Source of the DNA: Sphagnum compactum
Taxonomy: Eukaryota > Bryophyta > Sphagnopsida > Sphagnales
Assembly: GCA_965153455.1 (NCBI GenBank)
Contig: OZ234497.1
Location: 9,796,001 to 9,860,000 of the forward strand
Reading direction: 5' to 3'
Length of the DNA: 64,000 nucleotides
Part shown: positions 41,596 to 52,800 of the stretch, in pieces
How positions within the stretch are numbered: position 1 is the first letter of the stretch
How the letters are laid out: each line of letters opens with the position of its first letter
Position numbers and translations under genes: made by a program
The notes under the pieces: model-generated
Databases searched by the model: none
What the model was told of the DNA's origin: nothing
The model's input: the letters and a program-made list of their open reading frames with translations, nothing else

Positions 41596-41771
41596 CTACT
41601 AGATTTGGAATCTAGTAGCGCACCACTAGGCTAGCCATAGTAAAGCCTAGTGTAGATTCATCCTGATTTTTTAATTTCATCCCCAGTTTTGAGAAAACTG
41701 GGTTAAAGTACCCCCAGTTTGGAGCACTTAACCCATAACTCTATTGTCTAAACACTAGGCTTTACTATGGC
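41596..41771. repeat. Foldback element with a perfect 20-bp inverted repeat and two inner hairpins
   Basis: GCCATAGTAAAGCCTAGTGT at 41634-41653 has an exact inverted copy at 41752-41771. Just outside the left arm is a 10-bp palindromic hairpin (CTACTAGATT, loop TGG, then its complement) at 41596-41618. Between the arms, CCCAGTTTT and AAAACTGGG around GAG form another hairpin near 41683-41703. The element lies downstream of the TMEM120-like poly(A) signal, at the border between genic and AT-rich DNA. A foldback MITE is likely. Confidence 0.7.
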
Positions 41772-41956
41772 TTTTACCATGTCACAGAACCACAGAATCC
41801 AAATATTTCCTTTTCCATCAGCTAAGACTGGTAGGAGATGGATTGCACATCCAATAGGGAAGGCAAATATTGGAATCGAACTTCCACAAAGCATAAGCAA
41901 GGCATCTATTAGAAGAGATGAGACTTGCCTGCAACTGCAAGAACTCCTGCAGGTAT

Positions 41957-41962
41957 TTTATT
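41957..41962 (-). terminator. AATAAA polyadenylation signal of the TMEM120-like gene
   Basis: The complement of TTTATT gives AATAAA on the minus strand, 107 nt past the stop codon of the TMEM120-like gene. The position suits a short plant 3' UTR, with cleavage expected slightly below 41950. Confidence 0.6.
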
Positions 41963-42068
41963 GATACTGGAACAAGGGCCCCTCTATATGCTACAATACA
42001 ATTCAAACAAGCTCACCATAAAGAGCTACAACTGAAGCATGCTATGTACAGGGTCCCAGACCATGGCA

Positions 42069-45000
42069 TCATGAGACTTTCTTGGATGTCATGCGGTGGA
42101 GCATTTGCTTGCCTTTCTTCTTCATTTTAGCCTTAATTTTGGCCTTTGCAACCAAGGTAGCCACTGTGTTGACAAAATTGCCAACTGCCATAATAATCAG
42201 CAACAACCCACAGGCTACCACCTGTTCACCCCAACCAAAATCCCAAGTCTTTTCTGAGAAAAAAAGATTATACTATCCAATATATTGCATGTTGCCTGAA
42301 AGAAAACTCCTGCCTCTAGTAGTGCAGTGCTGTTCATACTCATGTCTGGGTTTGTAAGATGCTGAAGAGCAGATAGGGCCACGTTGATGTTTTAAAGGCA
42401 CCTGATGCTTGAGACAGTAATGATTTTCTAGGTGCTGAAGCAAAGAGATTGCAAGGCTTGTCTTAGATTGTGAGACTAAAGCAATTGTACCCTACCAAGG
42501 AAGCAAAATCACACAGACATGTGATTTAACTTCAACCTTGAAGACCACTATAGAATCATCCACCAGTTGATCACGTATCATATGGTTGCATCACAATAGA
42601 ATGGCCATGAATGGCCAGCTTAAGATAAAGTAAATGGTTGTTCTGCAGCATAAGGTGTAAACAACTACTGCATCACAAAAATCTTGGCGAAATACCTGCC
42701 ACTCAAAACTGACTTCCAAAATTGCAGTCCGTAGTAGCAAGAGCCCGATAAAAAACTGAAAACCCTGCATACTTGGAATCACATACATTCTTGTCAGTGG
42801 AGTATATCTGCAGGCTGCAAGCATGAAAAAGGGTTGGCTGTTGACTTAAGGACATATGATACTTTGACCCACTGTGTTGCAGCTCTAAACCCCTCAATAA
42901 ATGATGTAAACCAGAGCTAGATGACCAAGACCTGATGCCAAAGGTGAAGTCCACTGTAATCACATCCCACTAATAGGTACATGGGTGTCTTCCAGTCAAC
43001 AAACATTCCTCCCACAAGATGAAGACAATATTAATGGTCTGACTCTATGATTGTGGACAATTAGCCATGTGTCTTTGAAAGATGGTTCCAAGTAGTCTAG
43101 ATTACAGGCATCGCTATCTGCTACAAGCTATTACTCCAGAGGCTGTTGACAATTGAATACAATCATCCAAATTCACTGACCTCTATCTGGCCATGGACTC
43201 TTGAAAATTATCCAGGCAACAACTCTGGCCCAAACCATTGTGCGGGCCAAAGATGCAACATGTAGAGGTGTTCACATTCATAGCAAAGGGACAGTAGGGT
43301 GAAATCTACACTGTTCCTCCAAAGACTTGACTCTTGCTGTATATCTGGGTGATAAAACCACACAGAAACTGACCTGCAATATGAATAGAAGTGGGTAAAG
43401 AACCCAAAGTTGTCCCTTCACACCAGCTGTCTCTCCCCAAACCACATCCATCCTTCCTGCCTACTAGCCAACATATACTATTATGTTTCAAAAAATCCCA
43501 CATTTCAACTTGATGATTGAAGACATGATATATACCCAACTTAGACAAGAGTGCAAGGGAAATATACCTTTCCTAGAGCAATTCGAGTGTATAGACGTTG
43601 ACGTTGGTAACGGTTTTGAAGAAGCATAGCCACACCCTGCATTACTGCCCATCCAAGGAACAGTCGAACTCCTTGCTGTAGACATCAACTCCACAGTGCA
43701 ACCCATAGATAACCAGTACTGAAGTCAAGAATATGGAAAATTCATAACACAACCCAGTTAAGATGTCTGACGAGAAATATAGAATGCACTACAGTGAAAA
43801 AACTATTCCAAAATATCTTGATGAACGGCATCAGAATCACCTGCTTACGAGTGCAACTAGGATGGCCCTGAATGCCCCATGTAAGGCTCACAAGTGCCAT
43901 AAGCATTGCACAATAATGATGGTACACCCACCTGTCAAGCCATTCACGAATGCCAACTCAAATAACCAAACCATTTGTGCCATGGACATCACAGGTGCAC
44001 AGGAGAAGAAGATGAACTAATCTATAAGGTAGTAGTTCTGCAACAGAGGCAAGGAGATGTGACACTAACCAGGGCCGTATGTCACTCCCATTAACTCTTA
44101 AGATGTTCTCACGAAGTGCCAGACTAGTGTAAAAAAACAATAGCCATGACTGCAGCAGAACCAAAAAATAATGTTAAGCCCATACACAAATGGGAAAACA
44201 TGCACACAAATAAAAATCCCATACCTTTTTGACATAAACCTTTTTGGGTGAAGCACCTAAAGTTATGTCAAACACAACACTAAGGATCAGGAATACATTT
44301 CATCTGGAGAGGGAGACACAAACCTGATACAGTTGGACTGGCAGAGCTGGAAAGCACCCATTCCACACTTGGTTCTTCAGTATCAACAGAATGACAGGGA
44401 AAGCAAGAAACATTACTGCTGTTCTATCCTGGTTACACACAGATCAGAGTTAGTGACTTAACTAGTATATGCAGCAAAGGGAGCCAATACACTATGTACT
44501 AACAACCTGCCTTGCCTTGAGTTCACGAAATATATATTCTCTATAGAGGAGAAAAAGCAACAAGTTGAAATAAGTAAACTTTATGTCACTTCCAGCAAAT
44601 CCAAAGCAAACAGACAAGAATAAGTGTGGACATAACCTTTTCGTGTCACCAAACATGCATCAGACCATTATCCTTGTCATGATGGCAGTGACTAGCTGCC
44701 ATTACTCCCCACTGCCTTCATCTGACATGGGTGTAGATAACCATAGATCAATCTGCTAAAAAATTCAGGCAAACAATTAAACAAAATCTGTGTGCTGAGT
44801 TTCTATCACATTTCCAGAATCAAGAGGAAGACTCAGTCATGATCTCAGCTAGCACTCGAGATACAGCTAAAACTCAATTGTATCCTCATATAAGCTGTAA
44901 CTAGCTTGAGATCGTAAGCTTCATTTCAGCATTGCCCTTGTACAATCAAGCCCAAGGCAGAGGGTAGGCCTCCATAGAAGCTGAAACCTTGTTTCAGCTT

Positions 45001-47703
45001 TGCCCTTGTTCAAGCAAGCCCAAGGCAGAGGTAGGCCTACATAGAAGATAGGGTTGGGGCCGCCTGCACCCTAAAAAATTCCTTTAAGGATACCATTGGT
45101 GATGGATTGGATGCTGTACATCTGCCTTAGCCACCAGAAAACATATCTATGAGATTGCAGAACAAACTCAACAATAAGAGTTTGAAGGCACTGTTATATC
45201 CACTCCAGTCAATCCAAAACAAGCATGACAAGAGTGCAGTCATAACCTTGGGAATGTCTTGTCATTGACAGTAAATGGATGCCTATAACCAATGTCAACC
45301 ATTGTTGGGCATTTTCCAAGTAAGATCAGTAATTCCTTCATTCATTGACAGTATATGAATGTCTATAGACAATCTCAACCCATTCCCAGGCATCAGCGAT
45401 CAGGATCAGCAATTTGCTCATTCCACAGAAGACTTGCAAACACTGAGTTCTTCTTTTTCACTTTCCATAAGAAATCATTAAATCCTGATAAAACTCTTCA
45501 AACAAAGAGAGATATCGCCATAGCACGGTGGGATCATAAGCATGGTCATAAGAGGGTATGACAGTAACCAGTTACAGCCGGGACATAAAGTCAAAAAAAT
45601 CATAGTCAAGATCTTAATTCACTCTGTAGACTTCAAAGGAACCCTGAGAAGTTGCCCCTTATTCCCCACTAACTTCATCAGCTCCCAACAGTGAGTGTAG
45701 ACAAGCATATAGTAATCTACTCAAAATTTCAGGAAAAATTATAAAAAAATCTGTGTCATTCCACAAAGCAACAGGAAGATTCAGTCATGATGTTGGCTAA
45801 CACCCATGAGACAGAACTAACAAAAAAGTTGCAGTATCTGCATTCAAGTTGAAACAAGGTTGTGAGGGTAAGCTTCTAAACGTTTCCTTTATTCAACATG
45901 TATTGTATTGACCAGCTACCATGACATTGCCAATACCTCATCAGCTCCTGGCAGAGGGTGGAGGTCAATGTCAAAGATTAACCAACATACTGAGTTTCCA
46001 TCACAAGTCACAAGACCGGCAGAAACAGGAAGACTCAGCTATGATGTTTGCAAACCTGAAATAGAAGGACAAGATCAAGGAAACCAGAAAGAAAGAGGAA
46101 CACACAAAGAGAAAAACACAAAAAAAGCAAACAAGAATAGAGGATGAAAAAAGGAGGAAAAAAAGGTGAACTTAAGAGCATGATTTTTCAGGGGTTTCAA
46201 AGTTTAAGAGAATAAAGATTTATCCAAATGAGTTTTTGACAGTTCACCATCTGAGAAATATTGCTGCATAAAGTAATAAAAAGCTTATACATATCATCTC
46301 AAGCCCCCTGTCTACTCAATGGATTCTCAAGAACAGGTCAACTAGCCATAATGTTTTCTGGAATTTTGTGGCACTGCCATTCAACTTAAACTTTTATGGA
46401 AGTAACCACCAATGCAAAACGACTGTAATTGGGGAACATGCAAAATTGTAGCAAACATGGCAATAAGAACATTTGGGCCTTTGATAATATACACACAGCA
46501 CACGTGCAATAGAAAGAGTGAGAGAAAGAGCACAAAGAGATACCCTGTAGGCATTGTATTCCTCTTTCACCTTGTACCGGCCATCTTTGCGTGTAGCCCG
46601 AACATTCACGGATCCAAGCAACATCCTAAGAAAATAACCTGTGCCAATTTTGATTTTAACAAATTAGAATCCAATCAAGCAGCTAACTATCAGTCTGCAT
46701 TCCTAAAGCTCATCCAACTTACACTCATCTGATACTATCAGCCAGTTGTTGCAAACAGACAATAATTGCAAAATGAGGGAATGATTGCTGTATTCTGTCC
46801 TACCATTGGCTTTTGATGGGAGAAGGGATGCTGTATCACCATCATACATCATCTTTTGCAGCTTGTACAACTCCTCCTCTAACTGCAAGATGGAAAAGCA
46901 CAATCAAACTCAAAAGAAAGAGAATTCAAACATTTTAGGTCATTAATCTGGTATTGTAATTTCTCCAATTGTGGAACTGCTTATGTGATAATATTGCAAG
47001 AGAGCCACACATCTGTCCGGTACGAAAACTCTTCGTCCCACATACTGTTTGTGTATACATACATCTAGCAAGCCATCAAATTTCATTGACAAAGCTAAAG
47101 ATACGGATTCCATATGGTCCATGCGTATCCATGGCAAATCTTCCACTACACAACAAACAATTCCATATGGAATTGCTCTCTAGTGGAAGAATTTTTGTTC
47201 TGGTGACTGGTAGCAAGATGATTCTGTATGGGACTCGTTCAATTCTAAAATCCCAATTCCACTCTTACTAGCGTTCTTTGCGTAGATATTGCACCAGGGC
47301 TCAAAGATAAAAACACAGTAGACCAGAAAACCCTAGAGAAACCCTCCCTGAATTTTCAAACCCTCTCCCTCCTCTTTCTCTATCCCAGACGACGGACAGA
47401 CGGACGACAAGCAAAACAATACAACAAAAAGCGCGAAATTCACGAAACCGTAAGGACCTCACAAGCTACACCAACCTTCTGGGCGACGGGCTGCGTGATG
47501 TCGTCCTTCTCGCTGGCATTGTTGATGTCGGCTTTCAAGCTGGTGATGTCGGATAGCAACGCCACTGCCTGCTGACTCAATACATCCGCCTCCCGCGTCC
47601 ATCGCGTGGTGAGAGACGACGCCTCTTCCTGTAGCAACCTACCCCGCTCCAAAACCTTGCTCACCCCTTCCTCCGGACTGGAAAGCTCCGTCGTCCTCTC
47701 CAT
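42069..47703 (-). CDS. TMEM120/TMPIT-like multi-pass membrane protein
   Basis: Exons, 5' to 3' on minus: 47703-47476, 46882-46804, 46638-46544, 44428-44324, 44149-44070, 43931-43841, 43675-43568, 43460-43374, 42764-42696, 42221-42069. Phases join cleanly to give 364 residues, near the usual plant length of about 350. An N-terminal coiled coil (about 10-95) precedes SVNVRATRKD (113-122) and six hydrophobic segments. These lie near 136-153, 170-183, 199-216, 228-244, 281-304 and 315-338. The family signature WWVYHHYCAM starts at residue 196, and the double His corresponds to the coenzyme-A-contacting region described in animal TMEM120A. The tail is Lys-rich. The start at 47703 was chosen because it is the first ATG in frame and matches the family's N-terminal length. 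In animals the family sits in the nuclear envelope or ER; the plant substrate is unknown. Confidence 0.95.
44625..45125 (-). repeat. Dispersed intron repeat, copy c
   Basis: On the minus strand the ordered words GGTGCAGGCGGCC, GTAGGCCTACC, GCTTGATTG-like, GAGTCTTCCTCTTGATTC, ATCTACACCCATGTC, GGCAGCTAGTCACTGCC and AAGGTTATG follow the family order. It is sense to the TMEM120-like gene. It includes an internal duplication at 44924-45047, described separately. Confidence 0.65.
44924..45047. repeat. Two-copy direct repeat, 68-bp period
   Basis: TTTCAGC at 44924 and 44992 begins two near-identical segments. Each contains TTGCCCTTGT, AAGCCCAAGGCAGAGG and TAGGCCT. It is a local duplication inside repeat copy c. 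Confidence 0.75.
45130..45350 (-). repeat. 3' part of a further intron-repeat copy plus an 80-bp duplication
   Basis: TATCTATGAGATTGCAGA, GTTTGAAGGCA and AGTCATAACCTTG match the 3' end of the dispersed repeat in minus orientation. CATTGACAGTA at 45263 and 45343 starts a direct duplication with an 80-bp period. Confidence 0.55.
45535..46060 (-). repeat. Dispersed intron repeat, copies d (partial, two pieces)
   Basis: Words such as CTTCATCAGCTCC, GTGAGTGTAGACAAG, AATCTGTGTC, CAACAGGAAGA, TCAGTCATGATGTTGGCTA and GAGGGTAAGCTTC follow the family order. A second fragment, from about 45910, repeats TCATCAGCTCCTGGCAG and ACAGGAAGACTCAGC. Part of it (AACCAACATACTGAGTTTC, AAGACCGGCA) is shared with the NOT3 intron near 63200-63240. 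Confidence 0.6.
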
Positions 47704-47868
47704 CACCAGAACGCTCGGGACGAGCTTTCCGACTCTCGTGTGTTGCGCGCGTTCCTTGATCCACAAATTCTCCCAATTGCCGCTGTCGTCACTGAGAATC
47801 GAACCCAAAACCAGTTCTTGTTTCCTTTAGGGCTGTAAGACTCTTAGCCAAGAGAAGCACCAAAAATT
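47704..47868 (-). promoter_or_regulatory. 5' leader of the TMEM120-like gene
   Basis: Upstream of the ATG at 47703 the reading frame stays open for 35 codons, back to 47808, but has no ATG. A (TTAA)n run (47866-47886) and a 21-base G tract lie just beyond. The ATG has G at -3 and G at +4, a favourable context. The transcription start is not visible. Confidence 0.45.
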
Positions 47869-47990
47869 AATTAATTAATTAATTAAAAAACCCTGCCCAA
47901 GGTCAAAAAAAAAGGTAGGCAATTTTTTATTTTTTTTAAGCCAATGAGGTGAGGCATCATGCATCCCAAGGGGGGGGGGGGGGGGGGGGG
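47866..47990. repeat. (TTAA)n microsatellite and 21-base G homopolymer
   Basis: A TTAA tetranucleotide run spans 47866-47886. An uninterrupted run of 21 G lies at 47970-47990. Both sit immediately upstream of the TMEM120-like gene, at the border to AT-rich DNA. Confidence 0.95.
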
Positions 47991-48200
47991 CCAGGGATTT
48001 TTTCTCTTTTGGGGGAAAGGTGGGGGTGTCAGATTGTTGTTGTTCCCCAATGTGTTCCCATGAAGTTCATGATACTAACATCTACTTAGAGCATCTCCAG
48101 CGGTGCTCGGTATGTATGCGACCCTGCAAAAATATTTCTCTGTTCCAAGTCTAGTTACGTATTTACAAAATTTTCCAACCCCATCCATAAAGTTGAAGTT

Positions 48201-48437
48201 GGGGCTGCAAATAGGTGGGAGACTAGTAATAGCAAACCAGCTAGACCAATCGTTACGATTGATTAATCAGAAAATGAAAGGGGCTGCAAATAGGTGGGAG
48301 ACTACTAATAGCAAACCAGCTAGACCAATCGTTACGATTGATTAATCAGAAAATGAAAGGGGCTGCAAATAGGTGGGAGACTAGTAATAGCAAACCAGCT
48401 AGACCAATCGTTACGATTGATTAATCAGAAAATGAAA
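48201..48437 (+). repeat. Three tandem copies of a 79-bp unit
   Basis: GGGGCTGCAAATAGGTGGGA recurs at 48201, 48280 and 48359, exactly 79 bp apart. The units are nearly identical; one difference noted is ACTACTAATA in copy 2 versus ACTAGTAATA. The near-identity implies a recent expansion. Confidence 0.95.
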
Positions 48438-48694
48438 GCAGGAGTGAGATCATATTACACTCTTGTATGGTGAGGTGTTAGGATTTGTTGTGCCTTTTAC
48501 CAGCCTCAGCAACATGCAACTTTTTGATTTTATTAAAATTTTGGCACAAATATTTTTTTACAAAGGAAATCGGCAAATTTTTTTTTAAAAAAATTTATGC
48601 CAAATTCGTTCAGGTACTATCATACCTTACTATGCTAGCTACCCTATTGACCTAGTTATCTTAGTGACCTAACTTCTTTCTTACCTACCTCGTT

Positions 48695-48840
48695 ACTTGC
48701 ATACTCACCCATCTACCTACCTACCCACTTATCTATGTATCTATCTTTTTACTTACTTGCCCACTTATTTATTTATTTACCTTCTTAATTTCCTACCTTG
48801 TTATCTATCTACCTACCTTCTTAACTACCTACCTACTTGC
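48695..48840. repeat. Degenerate CTAC/CTTA/CTAT tetranucleotide microsatellite
   Basis: About 145 nt of imperfect four-base repeats (CTACCTAC, TTATCTAT, TTATTTATTTA) runs through this stretch. The repetitive peptide-like frame across it is a by-product of the repeat. Confidence 0.9.
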
Positions 48841-49580
48841 CATTTGCATGATGCTAGTGATCGTGACACCAACATTTGTCAATGCATATAATACAAAATA
48901 TTCAGGTATTGCATTGAAGATAGAGATAACCATTTTAGCCAATTCGAGCCACTCATGACACTAAAATGGTAAACCCTAATTCAGGTATTACAATTCCCAA
49001 GAAACTATTATCACATCAATTCCATAACTAGACCTCCATTTTGGCTTGTGTAGGGTTTAGGGTTTGCATGATGTACCTAATTTACTTAACCTCATTTAAT
49101 TAACCCCAAAGCAATAGATTTAATTAATTGATGCATTTAATTTAATGATGTAATAAAAGAATATGATTTGGATTTTTGATTTTGAAGATAACAAATTATT
49201 ATGACTTGTGGCACCTTCTTATAATAATTAATTCAACTTTAAATTGGAGTCAAGAGGAAGAAATTTCATTTTGATATATACGGAACAAAACATGTTCATT
49301 TCTTTTAAAGGGGACTCGAGAAAGTCTCAACTTGGAGAAAGACTATACACTAGGTTAAAAAAACCTTTCTTCTTGTCATTTGTTTTTCTATATCTAATTA
49401 GCTTTAAAATATAAGGCTAATTTTTCCACTCAATATTATGTTACCATTTAATTACTTTTTTAAATGTAAGGCACAATCAATTGTCATAATTTTGTCATGT
49501 TTTGCATTTTTATATATTTGTGTATAGATATTACAGTTTAGGCCATCTACCAATAATGATATTTCAGATTTAGGAATTAA

Positions 49581-49866
49581 AATTCAATGCATATTGTGGG
49601 TTTCATAAAATTATTTTGTTTTCTCTTTGTTTCATTAAGCTACTAGGGTTTAGGGCATCCATCATTCAAAATACTTAAGGCTTGAATTATGGGTTTTTTA
49701 ATTTTAGATACCTTCAAAATGTAAAAATGAAATGTTTCACTCCTTTGTTTTTGGGACTTAAAATTATCTTTAAAATTCAATGCATAATGTAAGTTTCACA
49801 AAACAATTGTTTCCTCTTTATATAGGATTGTAAAGCTATTAAGGTTTAGGGCATTTACCATTAGGG
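49581..49866. repeat. Direct repeat with 193-bp period containing TTTAGGG words
   Basis: AATTCAATGC at 49581 and 49774 begins two diverged copies. Each is followed by a GTTTCA word and ends near AGGTTTAGGGCAT or AGGGTTTAGGGCAT. Isolated TTTAGGG words also occur at about 49050 and 49890-49950, so this is not a telomeric array. Confidence 0.6.
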
Positions 49867-52800
49867 TAATTTGGGGTTTATACCGGATTAGGATTATTTA
49901 GGGCTTTGGGGGTAGGGTTTAATGATGTGTTTATTTGTTTAGGGTTGTGTTTTCAAGTCAGGTTACCAACTCATACAAATGTGACATTGCCCATCCATAA
50001 CACAAATGTTATGTTTTTATCTCCTAGTTTTGTTTTTTCCATAAGTATAATGCAAAAGATCATTAAAGAATGCAAACAAGGGGGAATAACACTTTGTGAT
50101 CATGTCACCTCACAAATGAAATGTTGACAACAAAAATTCAAAACATATGCCTCACCAAGTTGAATGAGCCATTGCATCTCATGTCGGTGCTTCAATGTGT
50201 GGAAGATGGCTTAGGCAATTTAATCAAAAGATTGAAGGATTGGCATGAAATAATGTTTAAACATACAAATGCAAGTAATAAAATAAGTCACAAGTAAACA
50301 ACCCATTCAATTGCTAATAAAGTTCATGTTTGTTCATTAAAAACCTATGGGACAAAATTTAATCCATGGCTAGCTTGATAGATTGTAATAATGCCATGTA
50401 CCTAAGAGGCCATGTCTTTACAAATTTCATTAACCCCAAATGCCATATATAGATTAAAGTTGGTATTGAGCAATGCAAACAATTGTTGCAAAGTCAAATT
50501 AACACCATGATGATAAATGTGTACCCAATGTGGAGATTGCACATTTGATTTGGTAGGTCTAGATGGAGGTTTGTCATTGTAAAAGGTTTTAATCGGTATT
50601 GTGACTTCTACCATGCACATGGAAGGCAATCTTAAACAAAATGTGAACATTACCAATGTTATAGTAACCCTAAACCCATCTACACAAGTATGGCATTTCA
50701 AAGAAGGATTTTGCTTCATGCAATACCCAAATAGGTGTATCAATGAAAAGCACCATACCTAGGTTCAATAAAACATTGTGCAAAGGTACATTCCCATAAT
50801 GCAATACACACATACCATATAAATGGTGCCAAACATTCTACTTTTGATTGTTATTTTTTTTCATTTAGTTAGTTTTAGAATTTGACCCAAAATTAAGTGT
50901 TACAATTTTTATTTTGTTTTGTATTTGAATATGTTTATATAGTTATTAGGGCTTATAGCAAATTAGGATTATTTAGGGTTATATTTTTTAGTTAGCTTAA
51001 AAATCTATGGGGTAATTTTTTTATTCATTTATTTGTCTCCCTATGAGCAACCAACGTCAAATCCTTAAAAAATGAAAGCACAAATATCGTGCATCACAAA
51101 ATTAAAGAAATAATAAAATTAGATGTAATTGTGACATTTGAAACTCTATATTATTTTGTATAATGCAAAAAAAATTAAAATTGTAATGTTGAAGTTAAAT
51201 TCTGAAAGTTGCAATGTCATTGCATTTAAAATTAAAGAAATGATAACATTAATTTTACCTCTAAATTTTGTATAATTTTGTTTGAATTTAAGACCCAAAT
51301 CAACATTTAAAAAAATTATTACAAGTTTTTCCAAAAAAAATTGACATATATTTTCATATGAAATCAAAAAAATGATAAAAGTAACTATAATTATGATGTT
51401 TTATCTAATTTAATACACTATATTCAAGTTTGGATCACAAAAATCTTATTTTTCCACCTAAATCTTGTGTTTATATATATATATAGGAGACCTTGAAATT
51501 GGCAACGCTTCCCTTCACCCATGCAATATAGCAAACAACAATAAAAATTCAAAGCATGAAGGCAAAAGTTACATATTGCACAACCATTCACCCCATTTCA
51601 ACTCCAAGCAATAATCCCATTTTAAGTCCTCCACTCTCATTGCTTTTGTTTTGGAAAAGGTTCAACATGTCCTCAATAGTTTTTTAAAAAAAAAATTAAA
51701 TCATAGAGTCTTCATTAATAGTCATAAATATATAATCACCGGTATAAAAGCTAATTATCAATGAGTATGTGAACTGTAAAAGTAGTAGAAAAATATTTGT
51801 TCTTCTTTGTTGAATAATTTAACCTAACAAGTTTTTTAAGCCTCAAGAAATTTGTTCGCCCTGCCTTGTAAGGCCCAGGATATTGTGTTCAGAATCATTA
51901 TAGAGTAGAGTCGCTTCAATGGATTTTGCCCCCTAGAAACTAGGTGAGATGATTCATCCTACATTGGTTGTAAAAAGAGTCACATTCATCCTTTTGACAT
52001 TTTGTTTTCTTTGTCACCAATCCATAACTCACAAAACTAAATTACGAAACTACTTTCTTCAAAATTGGTTATGGCACTCATCATGCACAAAATTCATGTA
52101 ATTCTTTCAAAATGTGACTATGTGATTGAAAAACATTCAAATACGCATGTGATGACAAATCCTTTTTTCTTTTTTTTTGAGCTTTTGCACAAATATGAAA
52201 ATAAATATGAAAAGAGAATATTTGATTTTTTTTAGGAAAAAATCATTAGATTTGTAAAAATTAAAAATTATGTTGTGACATTTTCTTATTGGTTTTGCTT
52301 TGGTAACAACTTTTTAAATGTTTAGATAGGTTCTTAGAACATGTCATCATTTAATGTGAGATCCCTTTTGGGCTCCTCATGAGTAATGTGATGTTAAAAA
52401 ATGAAAAAAAATTAAATCATGACAATATTTCTTTTACAACAATACGATGATGTACATTAAAATAGATTTTTTAAAAAAAAAACCCCTAGTTATGACCAAT
52501 TAATGGCAGGGCCATCGTGTATAACACACCATGTTTGGGAATGGATCATGTACAAGTCCAATGGAAATGGTCAACTAAATTGGCACACTTTTTTCCAATC
52601 CTTCTACCTTTCTTGATTCTCAATTGTCATGTGAACAAGCAAAGAAAATGATCTCTTTGGGAGTGCAAAGGGATTCACAAGACAAATTCGAAAAGGCGAC
52701 CTATTTACATGAATGCTTTTAAAATCAACTGAATAACCATATGCAAGACACATTTTGAAACAACAAAACGACATGTACACACCAAATTTTTCACTTAGAT

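Larger units (their letters stand above)
44429..46543 (-). other. 2.1-kb intron 3 of the TMEM120-like gene, largely repeats
   Basis: This is the largest intron of the gene and lies between the EYNAYR and DRTAVMF codons. Most of it is made of partial copies of the dispersed intron repeat in the gene's sense orientation, plus two small direct duplications (periods of about 68 and 80 bp). No alternative exon was evident. Confidence 0.8.

Noticed and set aside
48201-48437. CRISPR-like array
   Set aside because: The three units are contiguous 79-bp tandem copies with no variable spacers, and the genome is eukaryotic.
48697-48891. 64-codon plus-strand frame rich in Tyr, Leu and Thr
   Set aside because: It is a translation of a tetranucleotide microsatellite.
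49040-49950. Interstitial telomere repeat
   Set aside because: Only isolated TTTAGGG words occur; there is no tandem array. They are better explained by the 193-bp direct repeat and AT-rich composition.
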